This document shows positions 20,083 to 31,470 of a DNA stretch of 64,000 nt, one piece after another. A program made the translations under genes and the position numbers. Origin of the DNA: Neoceratodus forsteri (Eukaryota > Chordata > Ceratodontiformes > Ceratodontidae); the NCBI GenBank assembly GCA_016271365.2, contig CM057456.1, positions 611,325,501 through 611,389,500 of the forward strand, given 5' to 3'. Each line of letters opens with the position of its first letter. The first letter of the stretch is position 1. Below the pieces are notes generated by a model. That model saw only the letters and a list, made by a program, of their open reading frames with translations. It was not told the origin of the DNA and searched no databases.

Positions 20083-21685
20083 ATGTCTGAGAAACCCAAA
20101 AGAAAAAACGGGCTCACTGGGTTTCAGCACTGCAGTGTTTGTGGGGAAGCCTTTGCCAAGACTGACCCCCACACCACCTGTGTTTATTGTCTGGGGTTTG
20201 ACCACCTCAGTGCAGACTGCCAGATTTGTAAAAATCTTCCTGCAGCTACCCTGGATAAGAGAGTTGGTAGGCTCAGGGAAAGAGAGGCCAAGAAGTCCGC
20301 TGACCCAGATGGCCAGCCCGGTTCGGTTGTAACCAAACCGGAGGGAGTGCCCTCTGACCAGGGCGAGACTTCCTCGGGCCAAAGGAGAGCCGACTCAGAG
20401 GAGTCGGTTCCAGCAAAAAGGAGTAGAAAATCAGCAGGTGTGGAGCCAAAATTTCCATCTCCAACCGCTGAAGAAATAGCCAAAGCGATTAAAATTGTCC
20501 AGTCGCTCTCCGTTCCAACGAACCGGCACCATCAGGTAAGCGTGACGGTTCGGTCGGTTCCACCAGTTCAAGAATATGATTTAGAGGAATTTTATGAACC
20601 GGAGGAGGGGAAGAGGAGTATGAGGAGAGTGAATGTGATTTGAAAGTCTGATGTGCCCATTGAACCGGATATCTCCCAGACAGACCTTCAGGAGTGTCTC
20701 CCCTAGGCTTTCTGAGTCCCCCTCTCATTTTATGTTTTATAAAAAAGTGGCTGAAACCCTCCAGCTCCCTATGGAGGAAGCTGTGTATGATCAAGAGGAG
20801 CCTGACTATGTAGAAATGATGGATATCCCAGAGTCTAGGAGACTGTCTATTCCTTTGCATAAATCTTTTGGGAAACAGACAGTAAAAATTCTAAAAACTC
20901 CTCACACTATACCTCCTGTGGATAAAAGAATGGACAAGAGGTACACATTGTCAGGCTCTGATACGGAGTTCCTTACACAACAATGCAGCCATGTTGGGGT
21001 AGTGCAGGCTGCAGCCTGTGACAAGGCAAATATTCCCTTGGCTTCACACCCCCCTGACGAGGACTCCAGGAGGATTGATGCCATGGCAAAGAAACAGTAC
21101 ATGGCAGCATCCTTGGGACTCAGACAGGCAAATTATATGGCTTATGTTGCTAGATATCAGAAATTCAGATGGGATACTGTTATGGCTCTAGCAAAACAGG
21201 TCCCTGGCTAGCTTGCCAAGGAGCTGGAGCAGGTGGCTGCTGATGGTATGGAGGCATCCAAGGTGCAATTCCATGCTGCAGTGGACTCTAATGATGTGTC
21301 ATCAAGAGTCATGGCTACATCTGTGGCACTTCGCAGGATGGCTTGGCTCAGATGTACTGCCCTGTCACAGGATACCCAGACTAAGGCCATGGATTTTCCT
21401 GTTGTGGGTAATTCTCTGTTTGGTGAGCAGACAGAGAATTACATGAAGAAAATGGATGAGTATAGGACCACCTATAGGAGTGCACAGGCCAAGGAAAGGC
21501 AGGCCACTCCTCAAAGGCAGCCTTCCAGGGGCAGGGGCAGACCTTTTCATAGGCCTTTTTACCAAGCCCAGGCCTCCTCTTCAGCTTATGCCCAGAGGGG
21601 GTTCTTTAGAGGGAGAGGCAGACGGGGTACAAGCAGACCTGCTTCCACCCCTCAGCCTAAAGCCCCTACCAAGCAGGCACCCTGA
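20083..21685 (+). pseudogene. DIRS-B gag-like ORF1
   Basis: The ATG at 20083 gives MSEKPKRKNGLTGFQHC. The Cys/His module is CSVCGEAFAKTDPHTTCVYC plus DHxxxDCxxC. The frame holds for 186 codons, is lost near 20641 in the acidic region, and continues in another frame (20651-21211: FYKKVAETLQLPMEEAV, then VDKRMDKRYTLSGSD). A TAG at 21208-21210 follows, and the last part (21233-21685) ends in a Gly/Arg-rich tail RGFFRGRGRRGTSRP. Its last ~230 bp overlap the RT frame (open from 21456), which suggests ORF2 is reached by frameshifting or re-initiation. Confidence 0.88.
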
Positions 21686-21689
21686 TGGG

Positions 21690-23560
21690 GTGGCCAGGGC
21701 CGATTCTCCACTACCTGTAGGGGGCAGGCTGGCTTACTTTGTCCAGGACTGGAAGTCTTTAACATCAGACAAGTGGGTCCTGGAAGTAGTAAGCCAGGGT
21801 CTGGTTCTCAGCTTCAAAAAATTTCCAAAGATGAGAACCAGGTCCTTTCCACCTGCAAATCCATCAGAGGCACTTGCCCTAGAAACAGAAGTTTCTACCC
21901 TCCTGGCTCTCAGAGCTGTGGAAAGGGTTCCACCCTACACCAGGGCAAAGGGTTGTACTCCAGGTACTTCCTTACCCTAAAAGACAGGAGAATGGCGGCC
22001 CATCCTGGATCTCAGATACCTAAACAAGCACCTTTTAAAACCAAAATTCAAAATGGTGACTCTGGGAATTATTTTACCCCTCTCTAAGGCCAGGGGACTG
22101 GCTAGCGTCCCTGGACCTCAAGGATGCCTACTTCCATGTTCTCATCAGAAGCTTCCATCGAAAGTACCTCAGATTCGAACTGCCCTCAGGCCATTACCAG
22201 TTCAGAGCAGTGCCCTTCGGCCTCACCTGTGCCCCGAGGGTATTCACAAAATGCCTGGCAGTAGCAGTTGCCCACTTAAGAAGGCAAAAGATTGCCATCT
22301 TTCCTTACCTGGACGACTGGCTCATAGTAGGCCAGTCTCCAGACCAAGTCAAACTTCACCTTCAGGTAACTCAGCAACTGCTCACATCTCTAGGTTTCCT
22401 TCTCAGTCTTCCAAAGTCAGTTCTAGAGCCTGTCCAGCTTCTCACCTTCATAGGTGCAGAACTGAACACAAAAGAGGCCAGAGCCTTCCTTCCTTCCTCT
22501 GGAAAGAGCAAGGACCCTGGTCTCTCTGGCCTCCTCTTTCACCCTGCAGGTCTCTCGACCAGCAAGGCATTTTCTGCAGCTCCTGGGGCACATGGCTGCT
22601 TCTACAGCAGTAGTACAGGGAGCAAGATTTCAGATGAGGGACATCTAGTTCCATTTGAAAGCCTTTTGGTCTCTAAGGAGAGACCCTCTAACCAAATTGA
22701 TCCCAGTGACTCGAACCCTGATCCAAGCCCTTCAGTGGTGGCAGGACCAGAGCAATCTGAGACAGGGGGTTCCCTTCACCCCTCAGTCTCACTCCTTAAT
22801 CCTTACTACAGATGCATCCCTCTTGGGGTGTGGAGCTCACATGGGCGACCTCACTACCCAGGGATTGTGGTCCCTCAGGAATCTCTGCTCCACATCAATC
22901 TGTTGGAACTCTGAGCAGTTTTTCTAGCACTTAAAGTTTTTCCACATCTGTTCAGAACAAAGTGGTACAGGTCAGAACAGACAACACCACTACAATGTGG
23001 TACATCAACAAGCAGGGAGGCACTCGGTCTATGGCCTTGTGCACCGAAGCAATGAAGTTGTGGTGTCTGGCTTATTCCCTGAACACCTCCCTTACGGCAG
23101 TTCACCTCCCAGGCAAGGACAATGTCCTGGCAGATGCTCTCAGCAGGATTTCCCAGGCCCATCACGAATGGTCACTGGATCCCCTAGTTCTGAAGGTAGT
23201 ATTTGCCAGATGGGGCACCCCGCAGATAGATCTTTTTGCAGCCCCAGACAATCACCAACTTCCCCTTTTTTGCTGCAGGCCCCCAGTGTTGGGCTCAGTC
23301 CCTCTGGATGCCTTCCTTCTCAGTTGGGAAGGGAAGTTTCTCTATGCTTCCCCCCCTTCCCTCTTCTGTTCATGATGCTAGTCAAAATCAGATCTCAGCC
23401 CTGCAAGATGATCCTGATTGCTCCAGATTGGGCCAGACAGCCCTGGTACCCACTCCTTATGTCCTTAGCAGTCCACCTTCCCCTGTGTCTTCCCGGGAAT
23501 CACAACCTGTTAACCTGTGCTCAGGGGAGAGTTTGGTACCCGAATCTCAAATCTCTCAAT
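21690..23560 (+). pseudogene. DIRS-B reverse transcriptase, RNase H and methyltransferase-like region
   Basis: RT opens with SPLPVGGRLAYFVQDW and includes SVPGPQGCL-type frames after indels, MPFGLTCAPRVFTKCLAV and a catalytic YLDD at 22306-22317. RNase H (about 22795-23145) shows TDASLLGCGAHMGD, VQVRTDNTTTMWYINKQGG and HLPGKDNVLADALSR. The methyltransferase-like block has WGTPQIDLFAAPDNHQLP, SWEGKFLYASPP and, after a frameshift, APDWARQPWYP. A stretch of 137 codons from 22962 is open. Order and spacing equal those of DIRS-A. Confidence 0.9.
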
Positions 23561-23564
23561 ATCA

Positions 23565-24622
23565 AGGCCTGGCTCTTGAAGAGTTAGAGTTTGCTGACCT
23601 ACACCTCTCCCAAGGTGTATTGGATATCTTGAAGGCTTCTAGGAAGCCTTCCACCAGGGCTACTTATAATTCCAAATGGAACAGATTTTCCATATGATGC
23701 TCTGGCAAGCATATTTCCCCAGAATCTGCTGACTTACCCACAGTCCTGGATTATATGGTGCATTTGAATACTTTGGGGCTGAGACCAGCTACCCTAAAAG
23801 TGCACCTGGCAGCCGTGTCTGCTTTCTTATCAGCAGGTAAACCCTCTTCTCTTTCAGCTCATCCTGTATTCTCCAAGTTTTTCAAGGGGTTGCTTCACAG
23901 AAACCCTCCATTCAGGGACCCTGCCCCTGCCTGGGATGTTAATATTTGCATTGCCAGCTTATGCAACCCCCTTTTGAGCCCTTGTCTTCAGCAGAGCTTA
24001 AGTACTTGACTTGGAAAACTGTGTTTTTGGTAGCCATCACTTCTGCCAGGCGCATAAGTGAATTACAAGCATTGTCAGTGGAGCCTGATTTATTTCCTTT
24101 CATAGAGATAAGGTGGTCCTCAGGACTAACAGAAAGTTCTTGCCTAAGGTGGTTTCAGACTTCCACCTTAATCAATCTGTGTCTCTCCCTGTGTACTTCA
24201 CTGACCATTCCTCCTGTGGCGAGAGGAGACTGCACAGTTTAGATGTCAAAAGAGCCCTTAGATACTACATAGAACGTACCAAGGGTCATAGGTTTGACTC
24301 CCTCCAACTGTTCCTCACTTATGGCGAGGTTGGTAAAGGGAAACCTGCCACTAAAAGATCCATTGCCAGGTGGATTGTCTCTTGTATCCAATTTTGCTAT
24401 GAAAAACTAGGTAAGGTTCCTGCCTCAGGCCTGAGGGCTCACTCTACCAGAGGTACAGCTGTGTCTCTGGCTGCTGCCAGGGACATCCCTATCCTAGAGA
24501 TATGCCAAGCAGCTACCTGGAAAACAGTTCACACTTTTACCAAGCATTACTCCCTGGACATCCAGGCTAGGAGTGATGCTCGGTTTGGCACAGCTGTGCT
24601 TCAGAGCCTATTTCCTAAGTAG
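23565..24622 (+). pseudogene. DIRS-B tyrosine recombinase, catalytic residues kept
   Basis: The N-terminal binding part (LEFADLHLSQGVLDILKASR) ends in a TGA near 23696. Later frames give LGLRPATLKVHLAAVSAF and then the catalytic domain: SARRISELQAL (Arg codon about 24051), an open 170-codon frame from 24113 with HSTR at 24440-24451, CQAATWKTVHTFTKHYSLDI with Tyr at 24548-24550, and the stop at 24620-24622 after LQSLFPK. All four motif positions are intact although the frame is broken upstream. The enzyme joins the circular element to the target without staggered cuts. Confidence 0.9.
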
Positions 24623-24659
24623 GTTCTGTCCCTCCTCCATGGAGGTACTGCTGTGTAGT

Positions 24660-24768
24660 CTGCATATGTCATAATATAGCAAGACTTCATGTTGTTTGAA
24701 GAAAAAAATTACTCACCTTAGTAATGTTGTTTCTTCTAATGGAGTCTTGCTATATATTAACCTCCCCT
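24660..24768 (+). repeat. DIRS-B internal complementary region
   Basis: It joins the complement of the left end (CTTCATGTTGTTTGAA) to the complement of the right end (ACTCACCTTAGTAATGTTGT). The junction has a short A-run, matching the T-run at the right end. Confidence 0.93.
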
Positions 24769-25011
24769 GCCTGCCCCTCTCAGAACCTCTGCTTTGGGAT
24801 GTGGGTGGGCAGTGCAGTGTTGTCACTTAGTAGATGCCCACCTTGTTTTTTTCATCCTCCTTTTGGGGTGTTTGGGTTTATGTTTTTCATTTTTGGATCC
24901 CTGACTTGTGTCTTTGTTTTGGGACCAAAAAATGTGTTCTTATATTTAGTAGCCAGTTGGCTAGTGTAGGTTTACAGCTTCCACACAGAACCTTAGTGAA
25001 TTTTGCTCGTA

Positions 25012-25207
25012 AAGATCTGACAGTTTGAGTTTGAAGAACAACAGACAGAGTTTTCAACTGAGCTCGTGCTCAAAGTTCCATGCCTGGCATGGAAAGTTAA
25101 CTCTTTCACCTCCGGAGCAGTTCGAAGGTTGAGACTCACTGCATATGTCATAATATAGCAAGACTCCATTAGAAGAAACAACATTACTAAGGTGAGTAAT
25201 TTTTTCT
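25012..25207 (+). repeat. DIRS-B right terminal inverted repeat
   Basis: The inverted partner of 19530-19705, with a ~40-bp outer extension paired by the internal complementary region. It ends in the T-rich stretch before AGTAACCGATAACC, where the DIRS-C leader resumes. Confidence 0.93.
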
Positions 25208-25386
25208 TAGTAACCGATAACCTCGGTTACCGAACCGATAGTCTCAGTTCCTTCTCTCGGGTCTTGGTTCTGATCTTTTTTTCCGATTGGTTTCTGAACT
25301 GACTGCAACTGATAAAGTTCTTGTCTTTTATCTTTAAAAACACTCTTAATTGTTTATTTGTTAGCGGTTGCGGTTTTTCAAACAAA

Positions 25387-26140
25387 ATGTCAGAAAAACC
25401 GAAAAAGAGAACTGGATAACCCAGTTTCAAAAACTGTACTGAATGTGATGAAGTTTTTGCCAAGGCAGATAAACACTCTATTTGTGTTTTCTGCCTTGGT
25501 TTTGACCATCTTAAAACCACTTGTGAGATTTGTCAAACTTTCCTTGGGAAGACGCTTGAAAAACATCTGGAAAGATTGAACAAAAGATTTAAGGGTCCCT
25601 CTGGCTCTGACCAGCTGAAACCTTCAGGGTCTGTGGGTGAAACCACAACCTCTATTGTTACTACCCCTGATACGGGTAAAAAGAGACCTGCTGAACTGGC
25701 TAGCTCTCCTGTTCCAGGCAAGAAACAGAGCAAGACTAAGCACACTGAACCCCCTGCTGATAAGGGGACTTCTGTGGTGCCTGCAAGTGTGCCTTCTCAT
25801 CCTGAGATTACACAAGCTATAAAGATAATGCAGACTTTACAGGGTCTGCTGCCTGTGGTTCCACAGTCCCCACCTCTTACCACTGTACCCTCCAATCACC
25901 TTCTTTTCCAGAGGAGCATGGGAAGGGGAAGAGGAAGAAGAAGGTGAGCCTGTAGAGCCTGAGGTCTCTCCTGAACAGGAGTTTGGCTCTCCTCCCAGGT
26001 CTACAGAGGATTATTCCACTCATTTTTCCTTTGTCAGGAAAGTTGTAGATGCCTTGAACATCCCTACTTCTGAAGTGGTAGAGGATGAGGAGGAGGATGA
26101 GTATCTCGAAATGATGGGTTTAACTCCCACTAAAAAGTTG
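25387..26140 (+). pseudogene. DIRS-C gag-like ORF1, N-terminal part
   Basis: The ATG at 25387 gives MSEKPKKRTG and then a TAA at 25417-25419. Past it the frame reads the Cys/His module CTECDEVFAKADKHSICVFC and FDHLKTTCEIC, a basic region and, after another break, the acidic stretch EEDEYLEMMG. It is cut after about TPTKKL by DIRS-D; the next residues are at 31471 onward. In DIRS-B the corresponding part is EMMDIPESRRL. Confidence 0.85.
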
Positions 26141-26285
26141 TTCTAGGGACGTGGATATGTTGTTCAATCCTCACTGTCTGGCAGGTTCCTTGCCGCTTTA
26201 ATTCTTGCCAGAAGGTCTTCAGGCTGGCTCCTCCCACCCACCCGGATGGTAAAACCCTCAGCTCCGCCCCATGACGCCAGATCTT
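26141..26285 (+). repeat. DIRS-D left terminal inverted repeat
   Basis: The inverted partner of 31305-31470, with the shared block GCCCCATGACGCCAGATCT. It starts TTCTAGGGACGTGG, whose complement is the left half of the internal complementary region. Confidence 0.92.
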
Positions 26286-26417
26286 CCTTACCACTTGGAA
26301 GCTCAGGTTCCCTCCTTAGCGCTCTGTGTTGTAGGCCTGGATCCTAATCTTTTGGAATTTCCAAAAATTATTTTAAAGTTTACTAGACGTACATCTTCAT
26401 CTTCCCTCACGGCTGTG

Positions 26418-28700
26418 ATGGGTAAATCTACTCCCGGCTTCCCTTGGTGCTCTTGCGGGCAGAAAATGTCTTGCACCAACCCGCACTCCACGTGCGTCTA
26501 CTGCTTGGGACTTGCACATGATCCACAGGCCTGCAATCTCTGCAAGTCCTTTATGGCTTCGGTTCTGGAAGACGGCCCGAGAAACAGTTTCCGCTGATGA
26601 AGTCAAGGAGGTCTGCTACGTGTGTCTGGGCTGTGGCTCCGAGGAGCAGCTGGAGCAGTTGATTGCCCTCGAGGAGGAGGTGGCCCAGGCCACGTCTTCT
26701 TCCTCCTCGGTGTCACCGTTTATCCTGCTCTCCTTGGGCTCCTCCTACACTGCTTCTTTCAAAGAGCTTTGTCAGTCCCTCTCCACCAAAGGAGAAGGAC
26801 CCTCAGGGACTCACACGAGTAGGTCAAAGAAAAAGGAACGGAAAGGTAAGTCCCATCATTGATGTTCACGGGAGCGATCTCCTTCCCCGGACCGTCGGCT
26901 CTCAACTTCGGTCGAGGTTGCAGTTATGGCTGCTGGATTAACGGTGTCCCTGTCAGGTCAGCCAGCCGAGACACCCGTCGATGCAGTCGAGATTTTTCTC
27001 GACCCGTTGGTCGGGTTGTCGACTGGAGAGGCCGACAACCTTTCTTCACCGGTTCCCCCGGTGGTTACCGAGGACTTGCGTGTGCCAAAGTCCCTGGTTA
27101 AGGACCCTGAACCTAGGGATGAGCAGGTTTCTCCCGTTCCCTCTTCGACCCACCATCGGTGACCCCGAAGGTCTCGGTCCTCCTCCGTGTTTGGTAGGTC
27201 GCGCCGACATCGGCGGTCTTGGTCCTGGCATCATGGAAAGCAGCATCGACACTCGTCCTCATCGTCCTCTTCTGAGGATAGGCTCCTGCGTAAGTTGTGC
27301 CGGCACTATGAGGACATGATGTGACAGCAACTCTTTTTAGCCAGTAATAAGCCGACTCCATTGCCTTCACCATCCATTAAGTGGTTGCCGCCCAATTGAC
27401 CGAAGCAACCCCTTGTTACAGTCGGGGAGCCGACTCCTGCACTGATTGCTCGGCCGAAACTGGCTGCTCCACCCATTGTGGTGGAACCACTTCCTCCACA
27501 ACCTAAGACTGGGGCCCCAACCAAGGATTCTCGGTCTGGTCAGGGCTTGCCCCACAGGTTGTTGATCACCCTCACCCCCGATTGGCCTCGGCGAGTGGAG
27601 GGTGGCTCAGGCGCTCGGCAGCTGTTCTCATGACTCTCGGAGTCCGACTTACTCCTCTTGTACCCAGGCCTCTTGACCTGAATCTACCGGGGATCAGTCG
27701 GTGGACGAGAGCCCATCCTCGTTCCTGGGAATCCTTCAGCTCTTCTCAGAATCCACTGGGATGCAGCTCGAACCCGTTCAAAAACAGGCCAGATATCCTC
27801 TCATGGAGATTCTGAACTGAGGGGATTCCCCCAAGGAGGCCTTCCCTGTGGCTGAGGCCATTGTTGGCCCGGCCCTGGAGTTGTGGCAGCGGCCTGTATC
27901 CTGTCCTGCGCCTTTGGCCAGGATGGCTCACAAGTACGCAGTCCCCACCGGTTCCCTCTCTGGTTTTTCGGAGCACTCCTTTGCAGAGGGGATAGTGACT
28001 GATAGCGTCTTCCGGCATTCCGGAAATGCTAGGGACATGGAAAAATACCCTGTCAATGAGTCCAAAATGCTGTACTACTTGGGGCGAAAAGTTTACGCTG
28101 CTTTCTCCCTAGATCTTTGACAGGCTAGCTTGGCCGTGCTGATGGTACATTTTTCACACGCCCTTATGGGTTCCCTGGATGAGGTGATTCCTCATCTCCT
28201 GGCTGACCTTCAGACGACGGTCAAGCAGGTGCGGGATCAGGGTAGGGCGGTGGCCAAACAGCTCCAGACTGCCTTGGACATTGGAGACTCTTGTGCCCGG
28301 TCAGTAGCGGCCGCAGTAGCCATGCGCCGCAGAGCTTAGCTGCGGATTTCCACCTTCACGGCGGATACCCAGCACAAGCTGGCAGACGTTCCCTTACTGG
28401 GCACCAACTTGTTCGGGCCAGGGGTGGAAGGCCATCTCCAGAGGATTGAGAAGTCCAGTGTCACCTTGGACTCGGTCGCATCTGCCCAGAAGGAGAAAGG
28501 CCACCAACAGCAGCGTAAGCCCTTTTGCTCTTCCGCCCCTGCGGCATGTCCGGCTCAGCAGCGCCAGCAACAGGGCCAGCAGGCTCACACTTGGCGCCCT
28601 AAGGCCAAGTCTGCCACTTCCTCTATTAGGAAGCCTGGAGGAAAGGGTCCAGGCGGTCCCTCAGCGTCCCTTCCTCCAAGCCTGCACAGTGAGGGTTGAG
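26418..28700 (+). pseudogene. DIRS-D gag-like ORF1
   Basis: The ATG at 26418 gives MGKSTPGFPWCSCGQKMSC. The Cys/His module (CSCGQKMSCTNPHSTCVYC, LAHDPQACNLC) is intact for about 60 codons. Frameshifts then split a long Ser/Pro-rich middle. The C-terminal region at 27850-28700 has the conserved gag blocks in shifted frames, including SLDEVIPHLLADLQTTVKQV and SCARSVAAAVAMRRRA, and ends in a Gln/Ala/Lys-rich tail. It is much more decayed than the gags of DIRS-A and DIRS-B. Confidence 0.78.
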
Positions 28701-28739
28701 GTGTCGCCTCAACTCTTCACTCCTCCCAGGTTCCCTCCA

Positions 28740-30050
28740 TAGGGCGGCTCCCACTCCTTTCTGCCTGGTCCGCTGTCACCATGGACCGTTGTACTGGAAG
28801 TGGTTGGCAGGGTCTGCCTCTGGAATTGAGCAGTCCCTCCTATCGAGCTGTTGTCCCACGGGGCTATGGCCCGCAGCTCTCTGTCGGCCTCGTCAGTCTG
28901 CATTGCTCTGCTCCTCCAGAAGGAGGTGATCAGAAAGGTGGAGGATCCTTCTCCAAACCCGGGGTTTGTGTCTAGGTACTTCCTGGTCCCAAAGCGGATG
29001 GGGGGTTGGTGCCCCATTCTCGATCTGCATGACCTGAACAAGTTCTTAAGGCCGTGCACCTTCAGGATGGTCACTCTGGCTCAGATCATTCCATCCTTGG
29101 AACTAGGCATGTGGTTTTGCTCTCTGGAGCTCCAGGACATGTTTTTTCACGCCCCAATCCTTCCGTCTCATCAGCGATTCCTCCGCTTCAGAGCAGAGGG
29201 GTCACTTTACGAGTTCCAGGCCATGCCCTTCGGCCTATCTCCAGCTCCCAGGGTCTTCACCAAATGCATGGCAGTGGTGACAGCATTCCTGCGGCACCAG
29301 GGGGTCCGGGTGTACCCTTACCTGGACAACTGGCTGATTGCAGCCCTCTCCAGGTTCGAGGTGGAGCGGTCCAGGATCTGGCCCCAGGTCTGTTTCCAAA
29401 TTGGCCTCCTGATCAACGAGGCCAATGGAACTGCACATCGCCTCTCGCTTGTACGGGGTCAGGTGGTCAGGTCCAGACAAGACAACACTACTTCACCATG
29501 TATTATTTCATCCTTCAGGGCGGGACGCACCCTTGCCCTCTGCAAGGAAGCTCTCCCAGGCTAGTCTCTCGTGATCAGCCTGGAGGCAGATCTCCTAGCC
29601 GTCCATGTGGCAGGAGCCTCGAACAGTCTGGCTGATGCCCTCAACTGGATAAGCGCTGCATCTCATGAGTGGTCTCTCCTGCTGGAGGTAGTGCAAGACC
29701 TGTTCTCCCATTGGGGCACCCCTCAGGTGGACCTGTTCACCTCCAGGGAGAATGAGAAGCTGAGGCTGTTTCATGTCCGCCCCCAGCAGGCTCGCTGGGG
29801 ATGCCTCTCAGGCCGGTGGACCCCGGCCTCTTCCGCGCCTTCCCTCCATTTCCCTTGATCCACAAGCTGCTTCTCAAGGCGAAGAGGGACAAGGTGCAGG
29901 TGATTCTGGTAGCCCCAGACTGACCTTGCCAGTTCTGGTACCCAGATCTCCTCAGCCTCAGCTCCAGGCTCCCGAGGCGGCTTCCAGCCTGCCTGGACCT
30001 GATCTCAGTCAACAAGGGGAAGGTTCTCCATCCAGATCTTCAATCCCTGC
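28740..30050 (+). pseudogene. DIRS-D reverse transcriptase to methyltransferase-like region with internal deletion
   Basis: A 237-codon open frame (28851-29564) covers RT: RYFLVPKRMGGWCPILDL, MPFGLSPAPRVFTKCMAV, and a catalytic motif YLDN at 29319-29330 in place of YLDD. Within the same frame RT jumps to RGQVVRSRQDNTT, the RNase H DN block, so the RT C-terminus and start of RNase H are deleted. Next come VAGASNSLADALN, HWGTPQVDLFTSRENEKLRL and an APD.PCQFWYP remnant of the methyltransferase-like block. Confidence 0.88.
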
Positions 30051-30059
30051 ACCTGACGG

Positions 30060-31100
30060 CCTGGTTCCTGAGTGGCTAGAGTTCCAGGCCTTGGGTCTTT
30101 CTGACGAGGTCCTCAACGTCGTTGAGGCATCTCGTAAGGAGTTGACCAGAAAATGCTATTCCTTCAAATGGAAGAGATTCTCCATTTGGTGTCAGGATAA
30201 GGGGTTGGACACCTCTTCCTGTCCATTGGCTAATATTTTGGACTACCTGTGGTCCCTTTCTCAGCTAGGGCTTCGGTCGACGACCCTTAAGGTGCACCTG
30301 GCAGCCATCTCTGCTTACCGGGCGCGGACGGCAAGCGGTTAATTGCTTACAGGGAGAAGGTGGTAGGGCACTTTCAAGGCCTAGACCACATATCCCTACT
30401 CTTGCGAGAACCTCCGCTCCCGTGGGATCTACTGCTGGTATTAGCTAAGCTCATGGACAAGCCATTCGAACCGATGCACAGGTGTGACATCTCTCATCTG
30501 TCGTGGAAGACCGCCTTCTTGGTGGCTATCACGTCAGCCAGGAGGATGGGAGAGCTCCAGGCATTTTCCATCGAGTCTCGCTACCCGGGCTTCCACAGGG
30601 ACAAAGTTGACCGCCCCTACCCGAAGTTCCTTCTGAAGGTGGTGTCAGAGTTTCACCTTAACCAGGTGTTGACTCTGCCAGTGTTCTACCCCAGTCACAC
30701 CTCGGAGGCCGAATATAGGCTCCATACTTTGAACCCTAGAAGGGTGCTCGCTTATTATAAGGAGCGGACGGCTGAAGTTCGGGGAGAGGTTCGCCAGCTG
30801 TTTGTCACCTACGCTGAAGCCGCACCTGGCAGACCTGCAGCCAAGCAGATGATAAGCAGGTGGGTCACCTCCTGCATAGATCTCTGCTATAGGTTGGCGG
30901 GCATGGAGCCTCCCAAAGGGATAAGAGCTGATTCAACCCGCCATACTGCTGCTTCTAGGGATGTCCCTATCCAGGAAATCTGCAGGGCTGCTACCTGGAA
31001 GTCAGCACACACCTTTATTTCCCATTACCACATTGCTCTTGAGTCATGCCAGGATGCTGGTTTTGGGACCTCGGTTCTCCAGTCCTTATTTCCCAAGTAG
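30060..31100 (+). pseudogene. DIRS-D tyrosine recombinase, long open frame but catalytic His lost
   Basis: The N-terminal part (LGLSDEVLNVVEASRKEL, KWKRFSIWCQDKGLDTSS) lies in the frame ending at 30342. The catalytic domain is open for 246 codons, 30360-31100. It has SARRMGELQAF, a motif DSTR where HSTR is expected (GAT at 30930-30932), CRAATWKSAHTFISHYHIAL with the Tyr present, and the end LQSLFPK. About 10 residues are missing after TRHTA compared with DIRS-B. The His-to-Asp change is expected to abolish or weaken activity. Confidence 0.87.
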
Positions 31101-31149
31101 GGGGTGCGCGCCTTGCCTCCCTCCTCCCGAAGAACTGCTAGGAGTCTGC

Positions 31150-31250
31150 CAGACAGTGTGGATTGAACAACTTATCCACGTCCCTAGAAATATAGGTTGC
31201 TCACCTGTAACAGGAGTTCTAGGAGTGGTATGTGTTGTTCATCCACATGA
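31150..31250 (+). repeat. DIRS-D internal complementary region
   Basis: The left half complements the left end (CCACGTCCCTAGAA), and the right half complements the right end (GCTCACCTGTAACAGGAGTT). Confidence 0.92.
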
Positions 31251-31304
31251 CCCACCCGACCTCCCCGGCTTCGACGCGCAACCTGGCTTCCAGCGGACTA
31301 GATC

Positions 31305-31470
31305 TGGCGTCATGGGGCGGAGCCGAGGGTTTTACCACTGGGGTTCGTAGGAGGAGCCTGCTTGAAGACCTTCCGGCAAGAATTAAAGTGGCAAGGAACC
31401 TGCCAGGCAGTGTGGATGAACAACATATACCACTCCTAGAACTTCTGTTACAGGTGAGTAACCTGTATTT
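31305..31470 (+). repeat. DIRS-D right terminal inverted repeat
   Basis: The inverted partner of 26141-26285, with an outer extension TTACAGGTGAGTAACCTG before DIRS-C gag resumes. Confidence 0.92.

Larger units (their letters stand above)
19530..25207 (+). mobile_element. DIRS-B, full-length, nested in DIRS-C leader
   Basis: A 5.7-kb DIRS with complete ends and all domains, and the best-preserved DIRS in the window: an intact YLDD, an intact first Arg block, HSTR and Tyr in the recombinase, and a 170-codon open frame to the recombinase stop. It shares family and layout with DIRS-A. It lies between the left repeat of DIRS-C and the DIRS-C gag start. A few frameshifts and stops (about 20641, 21208, 22500) still make it non-functional as read. 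Confidence 0.95.
26141..31470 (+). mobile_element. DIRS-D, full-length ends, nested in DIRS-C gag
   Basis: A 5.3-kb DIRS of another family. Terminal repeats (26141-26285, 31305-31470) and internal complementary region (31150-31250) are complete. The DIRS-C gag reading is cut after KKL and resumes with LPINKLFKRDALKLLQTSG, so the insertion site is exact to a few bases. Compared with other DIRS copies, about 350-400 bp between RT and RNase H are missing. RT has YLDN and the recombinase has DSTR instead of HSTR. Confidence 0.93.
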
